Source of the DNA: Cheiracanthium punctorium
Lineage: Eukaryota > Arthropoda > Arachnida > Araneae > Cheiracanthiidae
Direction of reading: 5' to 3'
Assembly: GCA_038373885.1 (NCBI GenBank)
Contig: JAWZYV010013019.1
Location: forward strand, 1,426,001-1,490,000
DNA: 64,000 nt
Shown here: positions 58,351 to 64,000 of the stretch, in pieces
How the letters are laid out: every line of letters starts with the position of its first letter
Position numbering within the stretch: position 1 is the first letter of the stretch
Translations under genes and position numbers: made by a program
The notes under the pieces: model-generated
Seen by the model: the letters and a program-made list of their open reading frames with translations, nothing else
What the model was told of the DNA's origin: nothing
The model's database searches: none

Positions 58351-58578
58351 CATATAACTGTAACTTTAATACCTGTTAAAAAACAACTGTAAGAATAAAA
58401 AAAATTAACGGTATATATAACTGGAATAGCTGTTAAAAATAGCTGTAAGAATAAAAAAATTAACTGCACATATAGCTGTAACTTGAATGCCTGCTAAAAA
58501 ATAACTGTAAGAATAAAAAAAAATTAACTGTACGTATAACTGTAACTTTAATACCTGTTAAAAAATAACTAAGAATAA
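58351..58578. repeat. 62-bp tandem repeat array, right part (about 4 units)
   Basis: Continuation of the 57070-57327 array with more divergence (AACTGGAATAGCTGTT in one unit, AACTTTAATACCTGTT in others). The last unit is shortened (AAATAACTAAGAATAAAA). Confidence 0.92.
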
Positions 58579-60292
58579 AATGAGGATAAATTCTGAAAAA
58601 AATTACAATTGAAACTGAAAGTTGTCAAAATATTATACTGTGTTTAATTTTTAGTTTTAATTAAAGGGAAGGAAATTATTATAAAATAAATAAAAATAAT
58701 CCCACTGTGCCCCCTCTCCTCTACACGAAACTTTTTCGAGATTACAATACTATCTTTATTTGACTAAGGAAATAAAAAGAATAAAAAGTAAGAAAGAAAA
58801 AACAAGGAAAGTTAGTCACGAAGAAGTGTTGAAAAAACTACATCTAAATTGTATGTTGCAGAACTGAGCATTGTCATTTATCTAGCACTCGCAATTGGAT
58901 CTTATTACCTGGGAGCACGAATCTTTGTTGATATTTGATTGCTGAATGATCAAAATGTTTGTTGATTCAATATACGTTATCAGATTAAAATAGAAACAGC
59001 TAAAATTTAATTAAATCAACAGAATTTTGTTGAAATCAAGTAAACGTTGTTTTTCCCTTCCGTCCACTTTTCCAAATGATGAACCACATTTTCACATTTC
59101 CTCAGTTTCCTATGATAAACGAATTCGCCTGCTTTAATGTATATCTCATATTTAATGTTACTGTCATTTCTTTTCAGATTTTTTTACCTGTTTAACCATT
59201 TATTGTGGATTCATTTCAGACAGGATGGTGCCTCCTGGGCTAAAAATAGATTTTCCCATCTCAGTTTGCATTTGTAACGTATTTTTCAATCCCTTCTGCT
59301 TCCCTTCTCTTGGCGCTTATTTTGGCATTCTTTATTTTGATGCTATGCAACGACTTTCAAAACTATGCAATAGCTGCTTGATCATTTTCATTTCCTTGGT
59401 CTAAATTTATGGTAATTCTGCAATTGACGTTGGTTATGCAGGCAACTTTATTTTCTTGCCACTGTCAAGTTCTGTTTTGCTATCTTCTTTAATCAACTGC
59501 ACTTATATTCGACTGCCCTTGTAACACCTTTTTTTTTTAATCGCTGGTCATCACCAGACCATAATTTAATATGTTTATTTTAAACATCCTTCTCAGTAAA
59601 ATAGTTTAAAAGAACTTAAAATTACTTTTATTAAAACTAAGTGTGTTATGCGACTACAACATCTTCTAAACATTAATTCAAAAAACTGTGAGCGAATTCT
59701 TCAGTACACCTGCATTAAATTTTATTAGTTTATCCGTAAGGATGGGCGTTTTCAAAACACAATAAATAAAATTTATTTATTTTTTTATTGGGACAGTTAT
59801 TTTATTATCTGATACTTACACTCTCTTGTGATGGTCTACCACCAAACCCGTCATTTCAACAAATTTGGCGCTGACACGGGAAGTTGGGGGAAGTTTATCT
59901 TTCGGGAAACGACAGGGAAACGTTCCAAAGTTTTCGATAGCCGTTAAATAAACCAAAAAGAGCGACATGATAAAACTTTTCTAACCTTGGTAAGTTTCTG
60001 CAATATTTCCCCGGCGATATTTCGTCTATTGTCAACATATAAGGTTTCGTAGTTCCAGGGAAATGACGTTTTTATCTCTCTGCTATTTTGCTTTAGTTTA
60101 TTAAATTTAGGTGTTTCATTGCTGGATATTTATTTAAGGTTAAATGGCTCTCCTCAAATTAATTTAATCTACTTTAAGTAATGTGTGCCTATCTTCGGAA
60201 TATTTTTTTTTTCATTTTTAAATTAATTACATAGTTATGTGAGTTGCAGTACAGAGTATAGTTAAAAATGGTAAATGAGATGTGGAAATATA
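58579..60292. other. No gene seen
   Basis: AT-rich. A slightly GC-richer patch at about 59860-60060 has no recognisable frame or repeat. Confidence 0.5.
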
Positions 60293-60294
60293 TA

Positions 60295-60449
60295 CAGTAA
60301 ACTCCAGATATTAGTGAACTCGGTTATAGTGGTCCCGATTAACATACAGTTTCTCTCTTCACCGTGGGGACACTTCGCTTTTAGCGAACTTCGGATATAG
60401 CGGACGAAGTTTGATGGTCCCTAGAGGTTCACTATAGTCGGATTGACTG
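60295..60449. mobile_element. Pogo/Tigger-like MITE (155 bp), TA-flanked
   Basis: Left CAGTAAACTCCAGATATTAG followed by TGAACTCGG; right, reverse complement, CAGTCAATCCGACTATAGTG followed by AACC. TA flanks are at 60293-60294 and 60450-60451. The interior words TTAGCGAACTTCGGATATAG and AGCGGAC are typical of the CAGT..A.CCTCG.TATAGCGGAC style of pogo/Tigger ends. Non-coding. Confidence 0.7.
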
Positions 60450-60463
60450 TATACTTTTAAATA

Positions 60464-60525
60464 CAGTGAAATCTCTCTATAACGATATTCTGGGGAATTA
60501 TCGTTATAGAGGGAATCAACACTAA
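60464..60525. mobile_element. Second pogo-like terminus, partner end not found
   Basis: TA then CAGTGAAATCTCTCTATAAC, with the hairpin CTCTATAACGATA...TATCGTTATAGAG-like just inside. It lies 15 bp after the previous element. No matching right end was located, so it is a truncated copy or its right end is too diverged to see. Confidence 0.5.
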
Positions 60526-62560
60526 AACGAAAATAAATTTGTTCTTCATTTCCTATAGTCTTAAGACGCTAAGGGATACTCTTCTTTCATTCATCACCCC
60601 CCCCCCCTCTCATTTCGTGCTCATCTGAGCAAACAATAATATGAGAAGGGCATGTTTATAGTGCTTGAGTAATTTTTGCAGCACCACAAGTTTTAGTCAA
60701 ATACGATTGTCCAGAATTCTATGAACGCCACAGCCTATAAATGTTTAAAAATTAAATATTTAAATATGCGATAATGTCTAAATAAATAAAATCTGCAAAA
60801 GTTTTCTGCTTTTATGTCTCATTTTTATATGAAAATTCGATATTTTAAAAACATTTTTTGAACACAAAAATGGTCATAAAATCAATAAATAAATAAATAC
60901 AGAAAAATTATACTTTGCTTCATAACAAAGCTAGTACTCATAAAAATATACGAGCGAAATTTCAAGTGACTATCTTTAAAATGTCATTAGATATGACCAT
61001 TATCATTTAATACGCGTTTAGATTTTAATATTGTACAGAATACTATCCTTCTGGTTCATTATTTCTCGTAAAAATTAGCTTTTAGTTATTGTAGAAACAA
61101 AAGTAAAACCGTATTGCCTAAATGTGTGACCTATAAAATAAGTAAATAAAAAAATATTCGAAAGTTTTGACGAAACAAGGATTGTTTTGGTAGTGTCATA
61201 CCTTAAGGGGACAGTTTACACTTTCAGCATTTTCTTTTACTTTAAAAAATTTTGTATAAATGATGAACTGGATGCATTTCAATGTTCGACTAAAAGTACA
61301 TTTTGAAAAAAGAAATCTCTTGAAACTTCACATTTAAGTAAAAGTTTTTTTTAAAGTTTTAAAATCTGTTTTTTTAATCCCTACTACTTTTTTAAAAATA
61401 AAGATTTTTGTCCAATTTTTTTAGAAAGAATCTCAAATATATATTACTGTTAACGTCTAGGTATTAAAAACCTTTGATGTTAACGGGTTGGTTAGTTAAC
61501 TGCCATGATCGATAGGGTGTGAAATGTGAGAGGTAGAAATTCTTCTGAACAAAAATTCAGATCAGAAAAAAGTACATTGCAGTTTGCCGCCTAGGCATTA
61601 AAAACCTGAATATAGAGATGAGAATAACTTATTTTACTTACACTCACCTGGTAAGGAATAAAGACTCAGAACCCATATTGTGATAAAAGCTGAAAAGCAA
61701 AATTTTCTTAAAATTGACTAACTCAAATAAAGTAATTCAAATTCTGAGTTCTGTTTTTATTGACAATTAAAAATGACATGGAATTTAAAATGTTTTCTTG
61801 ACTATATATTTTGACATGCTAAACATTAGATCTCTGAATAGTGAATAATGAAAAAAAATAGTGAATCAAATAATACTAAGATCAAAAGTACCAATTCATT
61901 TTCAATTCAGATATGGGATCTCTGACTACCAAACATTTTTTAAAAAACATAGTTCAAACAGTACTGCAATTAAAAAATACCAAATTCAAACACAAATAAA
62001 TGAGATGTAATTATCACACATTGAGATAATATGCCAATTAAATAGATTCACTTTACACTGCCCAGAAACCTATTATTAAAAATTAAAATTTTAGTTGGCT
62101 AAAAATGAAATACTTTAATGGGCATATTATCGACACAGATATCACACTGATGTCATTTTGAAAAATGAAAATTTTGCCAGTATACTTCAATTGGAAAACT
62201 CTGAAGTATTTAAGAGTGGCATATTAATTTTGTGAAGATATGAAATATGAAATTAATCACAATTATGAAATTTAATAAATTGAAAAAACTTTTCCTTAAA
62301 TTCAATATTTACCACAAGACAGAAGACAGTAGTACAGATACCAGTCCTAATTGTAGATAATTAAAATTCAGGTGATGATAGTTCGTATTGCAGATGATCA
62401 ACACAAAGTTCTAGGTTTTGGCAGTTCTTTCTAAAGTCTCTCCAAAATTTTATTTAAACCTGGCAGATTCAGCAACACAAATTTTGATGATCTCGATGAA
62501 TAGCACACGCCATGGAAGAATGCAAGGCACATCAGTTCACTTATTGTCAGTCATACACAG
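60526..62560. other. No gene seen
   Basis: AT-rich sequence with a poly-C run at about 60597-60607. The phrase CTAGGYATTAAAAACCT occurs twice (about 61458 and 61592). Confidence 0.5.
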
Positions 62561-63200
62561 TTGATTCAAGATGGCCGCCCAGGTGACGCTTCGGCGGTAC
62601 AAAAGCCTCGTGGGAGAATCCGAATCAAAATGTTGCACTTATTCACTTATTCATTCTCACAAGAATTTAAAAGGTAATTAGAGTTGAACCTTTTTTTTTT
62701 TTTACCGTCTCTCGGCACTAAAGATTATTGTAGAAATCAAGTTCTGCATCACAGTATAAAGATGATTCACCGAAGAAAAAAAGTTTACATGACTTTACAA
62801 ATTACTAACATGGCTACGATTTATATCTTTTTGAAAATTTCCGACGACAGTACTCATCTTCGGCACAGCGGAAAACGAATTAATTACAATCTTGCGGTAG
62901 AGAGAATTATCTCCAAAAATTAACTTTGCTTGGGGTTCTCCCAGTCCGCAAAATGGCTGGAAGCCACGCGGAATTCTACTGGGAAGCCCCCTTCGCCAAC
63001 GAAACGTCGTATCTACATCGTGATTTATGTCCAAGTGAGTCAGCGTCCTTCTAACGAACTTCTTTTTGAAAGCTGTTGCCACACACACTCGTGGGGAAAT
63101 TCTCATCTTTTTTTTCTCTCGGAGTCATTCCTTTCGACCTCTGCTGATCGGAGATACGGAAAACCAGTTTCTCCTATGACGTAGCGTTTCCCATACTGGG
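62561..63200. promoter_or_regulatory. GC-richer, CpG-containing stretch; possible promoter or first-exon region
   Basis: Plus strand: TTCAAGATGGCCGCCCAGG at 62565 places an ATG in good context (A at -3, G at +4). Its frame (MAAQVTLRRYKSLVGESESK and onward) runs to a donor-like AAAAG|GTAATT at 62673. A second ATG at 62953 (MAGSHAEFYWEAPFANETSY and onward) runs to CAA|GTGAGT at 63034. A 103-codon frame lies on the opposite strand. CpG and GC content rise against the background. None of these peptides is recognised; an inserted repeat would also explain the composition. Confidence 0.25.
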
Positions 63201-64000
63201 GAAGTTCGCAAGGCGAGATTGATGACGGTTAAATATTTCTCTTACCGTGAGTGGCAAAGAGTTGTATTGTTTACATACACATGTATGTTGTTGACATCTG
63301 CTAAGAGTGTTACATTTTTATGTAACATCCTTCCCCTCCAACGAGAGAAAAGGCGTGCCTGGGATAAATTTACACAATATGCAATATACACTATATATAT
63401 ATGAATTTGTTGTATGAAAATAAATGCAAAGTAGAAAAAGAAATTTTATATATATATATACAAATGCAGTGAATTGAAACCTAATATTTGCAAATAACAT
63501 ACCCCTCAAAAAAATATGTACAATTGACCCAAGTATTCACATCAAATTCTTTCACATACACAGCAATACGTGACTCTTGTGGCAATTTTTTCCTTGCTAT
63601 ATCAGTATTTTCATGTATCAATGAGAGAAAAATAGTTTGATTTGGTTATGAGAAATGAAAAAGTACCAAGATGTCAAATTTTTCCTGACAGCCTATGAAC
63701 ATACGGAACAACTTGATTTAATTCTTCTTATTATTTGTTTTCTTATTTTAAAGAGCATGGCCATGAAATGTAAGAAAAAATTATTTTTATGTCTTCACCA
63801 GACCGCTCTGAAGAATCCCAGCTATAGGACCAGCCTTACATAAATTGGATTGCAGTGAATTGAAGTGATCAATTTCAGATCATTGACGCCCCAGAGAGCC
63901 CTGGTGAACCATAAATAGAGGAAAAAGAAAATTCTTTTTACAATTTAATTTTTAATTGTGTGTGTTCTGATATTCAGAAAAGAGCTGTCCACTAAAATGA
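63201..64000. other. AT-rich end of window, no gene seen
   Basis: It contains short (TA)n tracts at about 63390-63402 and 63447-63460. The remaining frames are short and unremarkable. Confidence 0.55.

Noticed and set aside
63447..63460. TA-rich tracts as a regulatory TATA region
   Set aside because: Simple (TA)n repeats are common here, and no initiator or frame is positioned after them.

Overview
This is a eukaryotic, non-coding, strongly AT-rich genomic window. No open reading frame is longer than 132 codons. There is no bacterial gene organisation, no rRNA, no intact tRNA gene, no CRISPR array and no recognisable cellular protein family. Poly-A/T and poly-C runs, TG and AAT microsatellites, tRNA-derived SINEs, a decayed Helitron, several Tc1/mariner-type remnants, hAT-type MITEs and TTAA-flanked MITEs together suggest an arthropod nuclear genome. 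An arachnid is plausible, but that is an inference from repeat style and not proven by any gene.

The window is best read as a graveyard of mobile elements in intergenic or intronic DNA. Several elements have exact boundaries supported by target-site duplications (TSDs). Four non-autonomous hAT-type elements lie at 33944-34122, 39151-39326, 44337-44448 and 54145-55161, each flanked by a perfect 8-bp TSD. TTAA-flanked (piggyBac-like) MITEs lie at 19848-20356, 21645-21850 and 31282-31523, and half-copies of the first family lie at 11181, 39672, 40394 and 48367. TA-flanked elements lie at 1703-2693, 45658-47690, 57330-58348 and 60295-60449. The 45658-47690 element is the only one with a nearly full-length transposase, broken by a frameshift and stop codons, and it has unusually long terminal inverted repeats of about 300 bp.

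Layout: 1-5 kb holds an old interspersed repeat (family F) split by a TA-element, a hAT end and a SINE. 5.7-7.0 kb is a terminal-inverted-repeat element with an iterated motif. 7-19 kb is mostly featureless, with a GC-rich block at 8.1-8.5 kb, a SINE at 13.8 kb and Helitron debris at 17-18 kb. 19.8-24.8 kb is the densest part, with two TTAA MITEs, a SINE, a 516-bp inverted-repeat element and the only two ORFs that look protein-like (21202-21600 plus, 22870-23172 minus). 25-31 kb is almost featureless. 31-49 kb carries many MITEs and four copies of an approximately 350-bp family C repeat clustered between 35.6 and 45.3 kb. 49-54 kb is quiet apart from a decayed transposase. 54-58.6 kb holds a hAT element and a 62-bp tandem array cut in two by a TA element. 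60-64 kb has pogo-like ends and a GC-richer, CpG-containing stretch near 62.5-63.2 kb that might hold a promoter or first exons.

No set of genes here works together as a pathway. The most informative biology is the insertion history: nested elements whose empty sites can be read from the sequence, palindromic MITEs apparently broken at their axis, and a cluster of one repeat family. Family names rest on motifs and TSD length judged by eye; no database search was run.
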